Source: Clostridia bacterium
GTDB lineage: Bacteria; Bacillota; Clostridia; Christensenellales; Aristaeellaceae
Direction: 5' to 3'
NCBI GenBank assembly: GCA_017395065.1
Contig: JAFPWH010000063.1
Coordinates: 1 to 64,000 of the forward strand
DNA length: 64,000 bases
A model generated the notes under the pieces. The model was not told the origin of the DNA. It saw nothing but the letters and a program-made list of their open reading frames with translations, and did no database searches. Position 1 is the stretch's first letter; each line of letters opens with the position of its first letter. Made by a program: the position numbers and the translations under genes. Positions 6,907 through 16,344 of this stretch are shown here, piece after piece.

Positions 6907-7062
6907 CTATTTCAGAACTACTCCGGCTTTTCCCTTTGTCTTGATCCTGAGCACCGCGTTATACGGGGTCATGTCTTTATAGCCGCATTCGCTGCGCTTG
7001 CTGAGCAGTTCTTCCTGATGCTTGATTCTGCGGTTCTCCCGCTGCCTTTTCCGATCCTTCAT
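6907..7062 (-). CDS. Small basic protein, 51 aa
   Basis: Short, strongly basic protein (starts MKDRKRQRENRRIKHQEELL) with no recognised domain, possibly nucleic-acid binding. The ATG at 7062 is chosen over the longer open frame because GGAGG stands 8 bases upstream and the upstream extension lacks coding character. It is transcribed leftwards from a promoter that overlaps, back to back, that of the gene at 7278, so the TTACGC array between them probably controls both. Perhaps a Cro-like or accessory regulator; that is a guess from position and charge. Confidence 0.5.
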   Translation of the reverse strand: MKDRKRQRENRRIKHQEELLSKRSECGYKDMTPYNAVLRIKTKGKAGVVLK

Positions 7063-7174
7063 GTACGTATCCTCCGTCCGTTCTCGTTTGGGTAGATTTC
7101 CACGACTCCCTTCGCGGGAAACCGCCTCTCGGGTGGACGTCCGCTCGATGCAGGAGGTTTTTGCAATTTCCCTC

Positions 7175-7203
7175 TTGCATTTAGCTGCATTATACCATAT
7201 AAT
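7175..7203 (+). promoter_or_regulatory. Promoter for the gene at 7278
   Basis: TTGCAT (7175-7180), a 17-base spacer, then TATAAT (7198-7203). The TTACGC array begins a few bases downstream of the -10 box, a typical position for a repressor operator. Confidence 0.6.
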
Positions 7204-7218
7204 AGTAAGCGTAATCAA
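7189..7218 (-). promoter_or_regulatory. Divergent promoter for the gene at 6907-7062
   Basis: On the minus strand TTGATT (complement of 7213-7218), an 18-base spacer and TATAAT (complement of 7189-7194). It overlaps the plus-strand promoter, so the two genes compete for or share control. Confidence 0.5.
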
Positions 7219-7262
7219 GTTAATGAGACTTACGCTTACGCTTACTGTGACGCTTACGCTTA
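7206..7262. promoter_or_regulatory. TTACGC tandem operator-like array
   Basis: One inverted copy, TAAGCGTAA (7206-7214), is followed by a head-to-tail run from 7230 to 7262 of six-base units: TTACGC, TTACGC, TTACTG, TGACGC, TTACGC, TTA. It lies between the -10 box and the start codon of the gene at 7278. The same motif appears upstream of the zinc-ribbon gene at 3025-3408. A shared regulator is inferred. Confidence 0.5.
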
Positions 7263-7277
7263 GGGGAGGATACCGGT

Positions 7278-8384
7278 ATGAAGTATACGGATGATTGGGA
7301 TCGCGAAGAACACTTTTATTCCCGCGCGGAGAAGAAAACGGATATACTCAACTTTGGAGATATTGGCGGCGTGGGACAGCTGGTGTATCACAATTTCCGC
7401 TTTGCCGATTACCGGCAGGAATGGAGAGAGGACGACACGCTGATCATACCGGTACTGGATGAGGACGCCCCGTTGGACGCTGTGCCCGATGAAAAGCTGG
7501 ACGGGAACAGGATTCTGACCGGTCTGTACGATCTGGCGAAGAAGATAGATTCGTTTGAAACAAAAGAGAATTATATAGACCTGATCATCCAGTGGTGCAG
7601 GGAATACATGCAGCCGTATAATTTGGATACATTATATGTCCTGCTGATCAGCGAGGAAAGGGTCGATGATCCGTTTTTCATGAGCAAAACCGCCATGCAG
7701 GACGGCACTTTTTCCGTAAACAGGTTCATGAAGGATCTGGGGTATCTTTATAACGCTGTGCGTGTAAAAAAGGCGTTGGACGGGATCGCCATAGCTGAAG
7801 AGGATGATGCGTATAATCTTTATGAAATAGGCCGTTTCTTTGAGGCTCCCTCTTTTTTCGAGTCGTACAAAATACCGAGAGTCGAGATGCCGGCTGACCT
7901 TATTCCTGAAAGCCTGAAGGACGAAGAGGATGGATTACTCCGCTCTATGAAGATCCAAAGTGAATATGAGAAAACACACCAACCGGAGAGACCTCCATGC
8001 GACACGTTTGCGTATGAACCGTTTGACGATTATGAAGAGATCAGGGAAAAACTGATGGATCTGTTTCCGGACTTCAAATTCCGTCTGAAAACGAACCCCG
8101 CTGACGGCAGGGTCGTGCTTGCGGCGGTAGTGGATTCCGTGTTCGACATTGCTTGGTATGCGTTGGCGCATCTCATGACGGAGGAGCCCATGCTGAAAGA
8201 CCTGGGCCGAAGGGAAACGAACCTGAAAGGCATCATGGCGACCTGCAAAAGCTGTGGACGGCTGTTTATCCGGTACAACAGCAGGAACAATTACTGTGAG
8301 CGCGAGGAATGCCAGAAAGCTCGCAACGCCATGAACCAGCGCGAGTTCCGGAAACGCCGGGCAGAGAAGAAAGCAAGGGCATAA
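7278..8384 (+). CDS. Zinc-finger protein of unknown function, 368 aa (DUF6076-like)
   Basis: Long acidic N-terminal region without known motifs, then near residues 320-355 a single zinc site CKSCGRLF...NNYCEREEC followed by a basic tail rich in Arg and Lys. This layout matches clostridial mobile-element proteins that I recall as DUF6076, but I could not check. ATG 7278 follows GGGGAGGATACC. No membrane segments. The zinc tail is similar in design to the 127-residue protein at 3025-3408. The gene has its own promoter with an operator-like array, so it is probably a regulated accessory or DNA-binding protein. Confidence 0.7.
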   Translation: MKYTDDWDREEHFYSRAEKKTDILNFGDIGGVGQLVYHNFRFADYRQEWREDDTLIIPVLDEDAPLDAVPDEKLDGNRILTGLYDLAKKIDSFETKENYIDLIIQWCREYMQPYNLDTLYVLLISEERVDDPFFMSKTAMQDGTFSVNRFMKDLGYLYNAVRVKKALDGIAIAEEDDAYNLYEIGRFFEAPSFFESYKIPRVEMPADLIPESLKDEEDGLLRSMKIQSEYEKTHQPERPPCDTFAYEPFDDYEEIREKLMDLFPDFKFRLKTNPADGRVVLAAVVDSVFDIAWYALAHLMTEEPMLKDLGRRETNLKGIMATCKSCGRLFIRYNSRNNYCEREECQKARNAMNQREFRKRRAEKKARA

Positions 8385-8388
8385 AAAA

Positions 8389-8422
8389 CAGGCGCTCCCT
8401 GCTTTGCTGTAGGAAGCGCCTG
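8389..8422. terminator. Hairpin after the zinc-finger gene
   Basis: CAGGCGCT/AGCGCCTG (8389-8396/8415-8422). The U-rich tract is present only for minus-strand transcription (TTTTTTAT after the hairpin); for the plus-strand gene ending at 8384 the hairpin lacks a T-run. It may stop transcripts from the right. Confidence 0.45.
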
Positions 8423-8444
8423 ATGGGGTGCCAATTGTACTATC

Positions 8445-8742
8445 AGCCCGAACGTGGTTGGTCGGAAGAATTGGCTGTTCAGTGATACGATACACCCGAC
8501 GGGGCACGGGCAAGCACGGTCATACTCACCGTTTTGGAGACGGCTAAAGCGAACGGCCTGAACCCCGAAAAAGTATATCAGCCATCTGCTGACCGTCCTG
8601 CCGGAGAACTTTGCACATGGTCCCAAATCGCAGATCAACGACCTGCTGCCCTGGGCTGATGGACTGAGAAAACTCTGCGGGCGTAGTGTGGATTATTTAG
8701 CGCTTATGTTTCACTCGAGCACGTGGTTCAACCTGCGTTAAA
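8445..8742 (+). pseudogene. IS66-family transposase (TnpC) 3' remnant
   Basis: Two frames together encode the C-terminus of an IS66 transposase. The first segment reads VGRKNWLFSDT, a hallmark of the family. A second frame gives VLETAKANGLNP, and a third gives YISHLLTVLPENF and then INDLLPWADGL. At least two frameshifts (one around 8571) interrupt it and there is no start or catalytic domain, so it is dead. No terminal inverted repeat could be assigned. It marks an old insertion or deletion between the zinc-finger gene and the toxin-immunity end. Confidence 0.8.
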
Positions 8743-8751
8743 CAACGCTGC

Positions 8752-8830
8752 GAATGAGGATCTGGTTGGCTGACTGTAAAACAGACATATAATCCACGAC
8801 TTTTTCTGCCAAACCAATGCATCCTCATTC
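8752..8830. repeat. Inverted repeat with 10-bp perfect arms
   Basis: GAATGAGGAT (8752-8761) and ATCCTCATTC (8821-8830), with an inner imperfect pair GGTTGGC/GCCAAACC. It lies in the gene-free stretch 8743-8985, otherwise AT-rich and without a recognisable feature. Could be the trace of a mobile element end or a terminator-like structure. Confidence 0.4.
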
Positions 8831-8985
8831 TAACAGCTTAGGCAATTGGATAGCTAGCCCTCTGGCTGGTTATCAGATAAACTGGCCAATCTTATTGTAG
8901 TAGAAAAGTATTTACAGTGCTTAGCTTATAGACTGCAACACCTCTTCTTGCCTCTGAATGATTGAACCACGTCTGTAAAGTCTAC

Positions 8986-9570
8986 TTATTCTTCCTTTTC
9001 AATCAATGCTATTATGTTATCTTCGACATCCCAGACATTATCATCGTCGATAATCTTATTTATAACTTGTATCTCTGAGCTCAAAGCTTTAGCGATTTCA
9101 TTTACATCTCCCCTTTGCTCTGACAAACCCATATCTGTCAGTTCTTCGCCAATCTGATGTACAGTTCTAAGCTCTCCTTTCAGATATATACACATCTGAA
9201 AAACAGACTGATCAAAATCGGCTAACGAGACGATTGGCGCATTGATAATGGTTGACATTTTTTTAGCCTTGTGCGATATGTTTTCAAGCCCTAGCTGGCT
9301 ATGGGTAATTCTGGTATACTTGTCGGATCGTTTTACTTTTATCCGCTCTTTCCTCCGTTCTATTGTTCCTTCAATGAGGGCTTGTATGAGCGTTTCCCTT
9401 GGTTCTCTTTTACAGATCCTATAATGATCTGCCAAGACTTCTTTTCTTACAGCTTCATAGTCTGTCTGATCGTTAGTATAGACTTTTATATCCAAAGCTT
9501 GTTCTAGCACATCTCTGGCATACATAGACTGTTTACCCATGATATAGATTCTTGCGCTATTCTTGGTCAT
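8986..9570 (-). CDS. Putative immunity protein for the RHS toxin, 194 aa
   Basis: No family recognised. It follows the RHS gene by 69 bases on the same strand, the standard place for the immunity gene of a polymorphic toxin. The protein is soluble, mixed-charge and helical, without signal peptide or membrane segment, which fits a cytoplasmic inhibitor of a nuclease. The ATG at 9570 has GGAGAAG 6 bases upstream; a TTG 39 bases earlier is possible. Base composition is clearly more AT-rich than the RHS core, like the adjoining toxin tip, suggesting the two were acquired together. The immunity role is inferred from position only. Confidence 0.6.
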   Translation of the reverse strand: MTKNSARIYIMGKQSMYARDVLEQALDIKVYTNDQTDYEAVRKEVLADHYRICKREPRETLIQALIEGTIERRKERIKVKRSDKYTRITHSQLGLENISHKAKKMSTIINAPIVSLADFDQSVFQMCIYLKGELRTVHQIGEELTDMGLSEQRGDVNEIAKALSSEIQVINKIIDDDNVWDVEDNIIALIEKEE

Positions 9571-9639
9571 GTTTCTTCTCCAATCGTTTTTTCTCTTCAC
9601 TTTCGACAAATCTGTAGCATAACTATATCGTAAAACTTC

Positions 9640-12600
9640 CTATGCACCTGCCCAAGCAAAAACAATAGGTATTAATGGTTCATCCATCACGCCAATTCCC
9701 GTAATGTCATCAATTGCCAGGACAGAAAGAATTACTGTACATAATGAGTATTTGACATATTTGTACATATCAACATTTCGTACCCGTTCTTCTTCTTGTA
9801 ACCACCAGTAATGGATAACAGCGACATCCTGAAGATATGAGCCCACCACAAGAGAATAATCCTCTATCACATTCGTGGATATATCTTCTATATAAGTTTT
9901 GCCTCGTTTATATCGCCCATTGCCTGCCGCGATATATTTGTCAAGTTGCTTTGATCCATTAACGCCTAAAGGTTTAACTTCGTAAAGATACTTGATGCCT
10001 TCAGAATCCAAGCAAGAAATATCACCTTCGAAATACTTGCCTGTTTCTCGAAAAATAGATTCCTCCAATTCTACACTTGAGTAAATGCCTGTATCTCGAA
10101 GTTTAGTACCTGCAATGATTTGTGCCATCTCGTGAAAAGCTAAATACGGATTATTACCATTGCAACGAATCAATTGCTCCATTATATACTCTGCATCTCT
10201 GTATTCATAATAATCATCAAATAATTCATTGAGTTCTAATTTTGATGAATTGCCATCCGCGTCTATATAAACTTGCGGTGCATTATTAGCATATCTGTAA
10301 GTTTTCCCATTCTTTAGAAGGATGTCGCGTGTAAGGAATCTGCATAATTCAGCATAATAATACCTGCTTCTCAGATAGTATAGCTCCTTCTCCTCATCCC
10401 ACACATATCCCCTATACCTAAACGGGTTCAGTTCACCTAATGTAGTTGTCAAGGTGCCAGTCGTGCTTACAGGCTTACCCCACGCATCGTACTTGTATTC
10501 TACCACAAGATTACCGCTGTTGTCAAGTATGGCAATAATGTCACCCTGCAAATTATGAACATAGCTGTACAATGTGCCGTTGAAGCCAACTAATGCCACT
10601 CGCCCCTGCGCGTCGTAGTAGAAGTGCATCCTGTTCACAGCGGGAGTTGTTCCCGTCGTATGATCCGTATGAATCAGCTCAACTACATTCTTACCGTTTA
10701 GTATGTACTCCGTTGTCTCAGCAACAACGCCATTAACCTTCTTTACCTTCTTCGTCCTCAGCCCGGCATGGTTGTAGGTGAACTCCATCGTTATGGTGTT
10801 GCCGCCTTCAACCTTGCTGATACTCTTGAGCTGCCGTCCGGCCTGCCAGGTGTACGTCCATGTGCCGTCATTCAGCGGATTGCCTATGGCGTCGTAGGTG
10901 ATCGTGTTCCCGTCGAACTTCGTCAGCTTATCCTTCCAGTTGCTGTCATTGTATTCGTACAGCCACGTGCGTACAACAGTACCGACTGCGCCAGTAGTGT
11001 AATCATACGCAGCCTTGCTCAGGATATTGCCGCCCCGGTCATAGACATAGATCCACGTCGTTCCGTTATTGCTTAATCCTCCTTCGTTGTACGCCGTCGG
11101 ATCGTTCGGGTCGTTTACCCTGGTCAGCTGTCCCAGCACGTCATACTCGTAAGTGGTCGTTATGCCGTTCCTCGTTTCGCTGGTGATGTTGCCCCTGCTG
11201 TCGTAGGTGTAACTGAAGTTCAGCGCGTTGGCTCCGCTGCCTTGCGTTATGCTCTGTACAAGCGGAGTGGTAGCATTCGATCCATAAGCGGATGCGCCTT
11301 GCACATATCCGAACTGTGTCGCGTATGCTGTCCCGTTGGTGATTGTCCGGTTAGTCACCCGGTTAAGCTTGTCATAGGTGTAATTTACTTTCGTGCTGTT
11401 GCTGCCGTTGTATTTGATTTCAGTCGGGCGGTTATCCTTATCGTAGCTGTATTCCGTCTTGTAACTATCTGTCTCCGTTGCCTCGTTGAACGCCTTGACC
11501 CTATTCTTGACGTCGTACTCGATCAGCGTCCGGTACTCGAGATCGTCGTTCTCGTCACGCTGCTCACTTTCCGTGGGCCTGTCGGTCTGGTCGTAGTTGT
11601 TACGGATGGTGCTGCCGTTAGTGGTGTCTTTCACTACTGCCGCTCTGCCTTTAGCGTCATACTCATAGGTGAACTTGGGGTCCGTGTCATTATCGTGCGT
11701 GACGCCAATCACCCTGTCAAACTCATCATAGCTGTACTTTACCTTCCCACCATTGCCATACTGTACTTCCTCTAATCTACTCTTGCGATCGTTGCTGTAT
11801 ACATTCGTGGATAGCGGCTGCTCGGTCGCCCCGCTCTGTCCATTACTCACTGTGACGCTAGTCTTGCGGCCAAGGCTGTCATAATTGAATGAGTAACGCA
11901 CATCGATGGTATTGTTGTCGATGGTGTTATGCGCCACAGTCTTGATACGGTCATTCTCGTAGGTGTATTCATCTTTGCTTGTCAAGCTCTGTCCTCCCTG
12001 CGCATAATTCGTTTCGACCTTTGTGACCCTGTTCGAGCTGTCATAGGTATAGTCTATAGACTGTCCCGTTGGATCGGTTATACTGAGCACTTTACCGTTA
12101 GCATCGAGAGCGTTTATCATTTCTTTTCCTCTCGCATCTTTCTGCTTGGCCACATAGTTGCCGTTGGAAGTGTATTCAGTTTCAGTTCTTACAAATGGCG
12201 CTGCATCATTCTCCTGCATAGTTCTCGTTAGAATATTGCCATAGCTATCGTAAGTCAAAGAGGTTTTCATGCTTCCGGGGGTAATCACTGTTCTAGGTAA
12301 ATGGCGTTTCTGCTCCGCTTCCGTGTCGCCATAGGTGAACAGATACTTTTCTGTGCTTGCGCTGCCCGGCTGAACGTAGCTCAACAGGTTGTTGAAACTG
12401 TCATAATCCGCCGCAGACTGCTGGTTCGAACGATCCTTTACCGACACCGGATTCCCGTTTTCATCAAAGGTGTATACGTTGCCGTACAACTCCCGTGTGA
12501 GGCTCAGGTGTGTGAACATTGCGGAGTTGTCGTTCTGCATATAGAATATACCAATTTTTACGCGAACAAAGTCATATGGTGCTGCTATCTGAGCACACAA

Positions 12601-15600
12601 ACAATGCCAGCCACTGCGCTCAGTCGAGAATTTTAGCGCGTGCCAACTATACCACTGAGAATCATTTGCATTACAAAATTGTACCGCGATGTAAGGTTCG
12701 AAACCAGGCAGTCCACTAGTCACGCTTTCTGCATTGCACCAGGCATTCAGTGTGAACACATCATTCATAGCACCACGAGCACGTATTTCCTGTGTCAGAT
12801 AAACATGGTTGATGTTGGGTTTGCTTGAGAGCTTCAGGGCATTCCCGCTCACTTCAGAGGGCATACCATTTACTGAACGGTCCGTAATAACGCCGTTTAC
12901 AGTCGCCGTGCTTGCATCACTTCCCGAAATGTCCCATTTGTCCGGGACAAGCCTGCCGCCACTCATGCTTGTAAGGCTGAAGTCACCATCGGAGAGCATA
13001 TTGAAGTGGTTGGCGAGACTTCCGGCTTCCAGCTGCGGACAAGCCCAGTTGAGTGTACCAGCGCTTGCGTCACACACGAGATCAACAGTCACGCTGGTAT
13101 CCGTTCCATAGACAAACGGGAAGCTGACACTCAGACGCTCCCAGCCTTCGGCAAACGTACCAACGCCTTTGCCAGCGGTAGAGCTGACGGCGGCGCGGCT
13201 TTCATAGACATTGCCGTTGGCGGTCACGCGCAGGAACGCGCCTTTATAGCCGCTTGCAACTGTCAGGCCGGAGGTCTTTATAAACGCGGAAAGCGTATAT
13301 GTACCGCTCTCGAAGAGTTGTGCTGTGATCCGCTGCTTGAATTCGCCTGCGCCTTTCTTTTGCAGTCTGGCGCTGGGCAGACTCATGCAGGTCTCATTGG
13401 TATCGTTTGCTATGCTTTCAGAGGAAACCGCTTTAACCTGCGTCCACCCGCTGTAGAAGTCTGTATTCGGTATCCTGTTGACGACGCTCTTCATGAGGTT
13501 GCTCGTCGCGCTGGGCGTGTTGTCGATGCCGCTGTCATACTCCGCCGCAACTGCGTGCCACATCTCGTCATGGCTGCTGATTACGTTGCCGGCATTATTA
13601 AAGTGGTACTTGATCTCCTTACCGTTTACGTCGCTGTCTGTATCGGTCACAAACTTGATCGTCGTATTCATGTGGCCGTACTTGATCAGCTTCTTCGCGC
13701 CTCTGACCGTTCCGTTCGTCTGCTCCAGGGACACGACTTTGCGGGTCTGTTCGCAGTAATTGCTTATGACGGTCGTATCGAGCGCAGTGTCATAAACGAT
13801 GTTCGTCTGGATGCCGTCATAGTTCTTTAGCGTGATCAGCGTAGCCGTGTTCTGCGTGCCGCCGTAGGTGTCGTAGCTGTATTCGGTGTACTGATTGCTG
13901 CTCAGGTCGCTGTAGTTCACCCTCGAAAGCAGCCAGCCGTCGGTACTGTTGCCGCTGTAGGTATAGCTCACAACGAGACAGCCGGGAGCCGTGATCGAGG
14001 CGAGCAGGCCGTCGGCGTTATATGAAAGCGTCGTAACTCTGCCCACACCGTCGGTAGCGCTTACGACCTTGCCCGCATCGTTTGCGTCATACGCCAGGGT
14101 CATCGTATTGCCCTGCGCATCAGCAACGCTCGTAATATAAGCGCGCTCGGAAGCGGAGATCAGCGGGAACGTCATCACCGTATCGGATTTGTCCGTAATG
14201 ATAATATTATTGCTGTTCACCGCCAGCTTCAGCTGCATACCCTCGCTGTCGGAATAAGGCGCATCCTCAGTGACCTCAAAGTAATGCTCCGTGCCGTCAC
14301 CGTCCTGCCAGATGTAGTAGTCCTGGCTCAAGATGGTTTCCCTGCGCAGGCTCTGGTTCAGGCTCAGACGCCAGCCGAGGCCGCAGTAGGCGCTGTTATC
14401 ATCGGAGAGGCAGCTGTTGTAGATATGGGATACGCTCACCGGCATACGGTTGCCCGCAGTAGCCGTGTCAGCGTGCTCGGCGATCAGGTTGCCATTGTAG
14501 ATGTCGGCGTACACTGCGCCCGCTCTGCCGGTGCCCATCGTCTCATACTTCCACCAGCCCTTGCGTCCGGCGTGGCTGACGTAGTTCACTATCATATACG
14601 GCTTGCTGTGAGGTGCCCTGGTGCTCTCATATTCAGAAAATGTATTATTTCCGCAATTGGGTGTGCGTAAAGCAACTCCGAAGTTGGTTGACGCATTGTT
14701 GGTATCCTTGTTGTACCAATGCTTATATGCTTCGCTAATGTCAAAGCTGCACCATGTTTTTTCCGGAATAAAACCAACATAGCTTTGCATATCCCGAGAG
14801 ATATGTGTTTCCGCAGCAGGGGTCATGCCACTCCACGTCACGCCATTTTCAACCCACGTGTTTTTCAAAAGATAAGTGCCCGCATAACGATCACTCGTCT
14901 GCTGTGATGAAGGATTCCCAGGTATGCTGTATGTTGATGTCTTCAGGTAGAGCTGAGCGCTTAAGATGGTATCGGAGGCTTTCTGTCCGACCAGTACGGT
15001 AGGTCGAATAAGCGAAATGAACTCCCTGTTGTTATTATTCCCTACACGCAGATAAGCAGTGCAGTAATTCGATGAAGGACTGCCACTGTTAATATATGCG
15101 GATACCATTGCATCCTCAACATTCCTGTAGGAAATGCACGGATCGATGGTGATGGGGAACACGGCTTCGTCTGCGTTCTCGACCACATACCTGAGCATGC
15201 GACCGTCGAGGACAGCCCTGACTTCGATCTCGTCGCCTTTTGCGTCAAATGCGCAGGGCCTGAGAATGTCGATATACGCTTCACCGCGATAGGATACGCA
15301 GGTGCCGCCGTTCTCCTCCTGTTCGTACTCGAAGCCTTCCGGCAACACAACACCGGCGTAATCGAGCGCTTCCGGGGTTTTGAGGATGATGTTGTCCTTA
15401 AGCCCTTTGCCGTCGATATGGATTTCAACATCCATGCCTGGCCGCAGCTCCGTATACTTTACACCGGAATGCAGCTTCTCAGACAGATCAGCGCGAGCTT
15501 CCTGTTCGTTCACGTGCGACTGCTTCTTGCTTTCGAGGATCTCAGCGGTCGCACCGCAGTCCTCCCCGAAATAACGGATACCGAACGCTACGCCGTCGCG

Positions 15601-15894
15601 CCTGAGCGTGACGATGTCCTTACCGCTGTCTTTACAGGCCAGCTCAGTGGCGTACGCGTTGGCGCTCGTCCTGTACACATTGTTTTTTTCGTCAAGGACG
15701 AGACGGTTGTCGATCTCCTGCCAACCCTCGTTGTTCCTGAAGTGAACAGGCTCTCCGTAAGAGATGGCCTGCCTGCGGCCCTTGCCAAGATCAAACGTCT
15801 TCTGGGCAACGCCGCGTTTGCTGAGCAGTTCCCTGCCTTTCAACTGTGCAAAGTCCTGCTCCATCGTTGTTTTGTTCATTGAGATGTTTTTCAT
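9640..15894 (-). CDS. RHS/YD-repeat protein with C-terminal PD-(D/E)XK nuclease toxin
   Basis: A 2084-residue polymorphic toxin. From the N-terminus: an RHS-leader region (DNRLVLDEKNNVYRTSANAY type), a DNRLRE-like domain (about residues 265-460), YD repeats, carbohydrate-binding-like insertions (about 840-1120), many more YD repeats and the RHS core ending at YRGYVWDEEKELYYLRSRYY...YANNAPQVYIDADGN near residue 1880. The last 200 residues differ: GDIS then, 13 residues on, YEVKP followed by QLDKY, the spacing of a restriction-endonuclease fold. A hydrophobic stretch closes the protein. No signal peptide is seen. Start ATG 15894 has GGAAGG upstream. Holin and endolysin genes precede it; the immunity gene follows. 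Confidence 0.88.
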   Translation of the reverse strand: MKNISMNKTTMEQDFAQLKGRELLSKRGVAQKTFDLGKGRRQAISYGEPVHFRNNEGWQEIDNRLVLDEKNNVYRTSANAYATELACKDSGKDIVTLRRDGVAFGIRYFGEDCGATAEILESKKQSHVNEQEARADLSEKLHSGVKYTELRPGMDVEIHIDGKGLKDNIILKTPEALDYAGVVLPEGFEYEQEENGGTCVSYRGEAYIDILRPCAFDAKGDEIEVRAVLDGRMLRYVVENADEAVFPITIDPCISYRNVEDAMVSAYINSGSPSSNYCTAYLRVGNNNNREFISLIRPTVLVGQKASDTILSAQLYLKTSTYSIPGNPSSQQTSDRYAGTYLLKNTWVENGVTWSGMTPAAETHISRDMQSYVGFIPEKTWCSFDISEAYKHWYNKDTNNASTNFGVALRTPNCGNNTFSEYESTRAPHSKPYMIVNYVSHAGRKGWWKYETMGTGRAGAVYADIYNGNLIAEHADTATAGNRMPVSVSHIYNSCLSDDNSAYCGLGWRLSLNQSLRRETILSQDYYIWQDGDGTEHYFEVTEDAPYSDSEGMQLKLAVNSNNIIITDKSDTVMTFPLISASERAYITSVADAQGNTMTLAYDANDAGKVVSATDGVGRVTTLSYNADGLLASITAPGCLVVSYTYSGNSTDGWLLSRVNYSDLSSNQYTEYSYDTYGGTQNTATLITLKNYDGIQTNIVYDTALDTTVISNYCEQTRKVVSLEQTNGTVRGAKKLIKYGHMNTTIKFVTDTDSDVNGKEIKYHFNNAGNVISSHDEMWHAVAAEYDSGIDNTPSATSNLMKSVVNRIPNTDFYSGWTQVKAVSSESIANDTNETCMSLPSARLQKKGAGEFKQRITAQLFESGTYTLSAFIKTSGLTVASGYKGAFLRVTANGNVYESRAAVSSTAGKGVGTFAEGWERLSVSFPFVYGTDTSVTVDLVCDASAGTLNWACPQLEAGSLANHFNMLSDGDFSLTSMSGGRLVPDKWDISGSDASTATVNGVITDRSVNGMPSEVSGNALKLSSKPNINHVYLTQEIRARGAMNDVFTLNAWCNAESVTSGLPGFEPYIAVQFCNANDSQWYSWHALKFSTERSGWHCLCAQIAAPYDFVRVKIGIFYMQNDNSAMFTHLSLTRELYGNVYTFDENGNPVSVKDRSNQQSAADYDSFNNLLSYVQPGSASTEKYLFTYGDTEAEQKRHLPRTVITPGSMKTSLTYDSYGNILTRTMQENDAAPFVRTETEYTSNGNYVAKQKDARGKEMINALDANGKVLSITDPTGQSIDYTYDSSNRVTKVETNYAQGGQSLTSKDEYTYENDRIKTVAHNTIDNNTIDVRYSFNYDSLGRKTSVTVSNGQSGATEQPLSTNVYSNDRKSRLEEVQYGNGGKVKYSYDEFDRVIGVTHDNDTDPKFTYEYDAKGRAAVVKDTTNGSTIRNNYDQTDRPTESEQRDENDDLEYRTLIEYDVKNRVKAFNEATETDSYKTEYSYDKDNRPTEIKYNGSNSTKVNYTYDKLNRVTNRTITNGTAYATQFGYVQGASAYGSNATTPLVQSITQGSGANALNFSYTYDSRGNITSETRNGITTTYEYDVLGQLTRVNDPNDPTAYNEGGLSNNGTTWIYVYDRGGNILSKAAYDYTTGAVGTVVRTWLYEYNDSNWKDKLTKFDGNTITYDAIGNPLNDGTWTYTWQAGRQLKSISKVEGGNTITMEFTYNHAGLRTKKVKKVNGVVAETTEYILNGKNVVELIHTDHTTGTTPAVNRMHFYYDAQGRVALVGFNGTLYSYVHNLQGDIIAILDNSGNLVVEYKYDAWGKPVSTTGTLTTTLGELNPFRYRGYVWDEEKELYYLRSRYYYAELCRFLTRDILLKNGKTYRYANNAPQVYIDADGNSSKLELNELFDDYYEYRDAEYIMEQLIRCNGNNPYLAFHEMAQIIAGTKLRDTGIYSSVELEESIFRETGKYFEGDISCLDSEGIKYLYEVKPLGVNGSKQLDKYIAAGNGRYKRGKTYIEDISTNVIEDYSLVVGSYLQDVAVIHYWWLQEEERVRNVDMYKYVKYSLCTVILSVLAIDDITGIGVMDEPLIPIVFAWAGA

Positions 15895-16002
15895 TGTCTT
15901 TTTCCTTCCTTTTCTTGTTATTGGTTTGTGGGGCGTGTGTGATTGCCGTTCGACGCTTTGCCTCCCCACCTGCGGCAAAGCCATAATACCGATGCATTGG
16001 GA

Positions 16003-16251
16003 TCATTCTCCCCTCGTATGATTGTTCGGGCCGGCTATACTGTCTATCTTGCTCTCTATCCTGTTAATGCCGCCCTTGATCTCTCCGCTCATTTCGCCTA
16101 TGATTTCCTGGTTCTTGTCTATGATCGACTGATACCGGTCTTCTCTGCTCTTGTTCTCCTTCAGCATTCTGAAGAACAGATAAATGTACAATGCCGCCCA
16201 GATGCCCTGGCCGATTCCCAATTCCAATATCTTGCTGAGCCATTCTTCCAT
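16003..16251 (-). CDS. BhlA/UviB-like holin
   Basis: 82 residues: a short N-terminus, one transmembrane helix (about residues 10-30, GIGQGIWAALYIYLFFRMLK) followed by KENKSREDRY and a charged, coiled C-terminal tail. This is the signature layout of the BhlA/UviB holin family of Bacillus phages and clostridial plasmids, which form lesions in the inner membrane. AGGAGG lies 11 bases before the ATG. It sits between the SSB and RHS genes, two genes after the endolysin. In clostridia UviB/TcdE-type holins are linked with release of large toxins or bacteriocins, so the same role for the RHS protein is plausible but inferred. Confidence 0.8.
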   Translation of the reverse strand: MEEWLSKILELGIGQGIWAALYIYLFFRMLKENKSREDRYQSIIDKNQEIIGEMSGEIKGGINRIESKIDSIAGPNNHTRGE

Positions 16252-16344
16252 AATAGATGTAACCTCCTCTCTTTCTGTGATGGGAACACTTCAACTAAAC
16301 CAATGGTATCACCCCCTCAAGTGAGATTTGCCGCAGCCTCCCGC

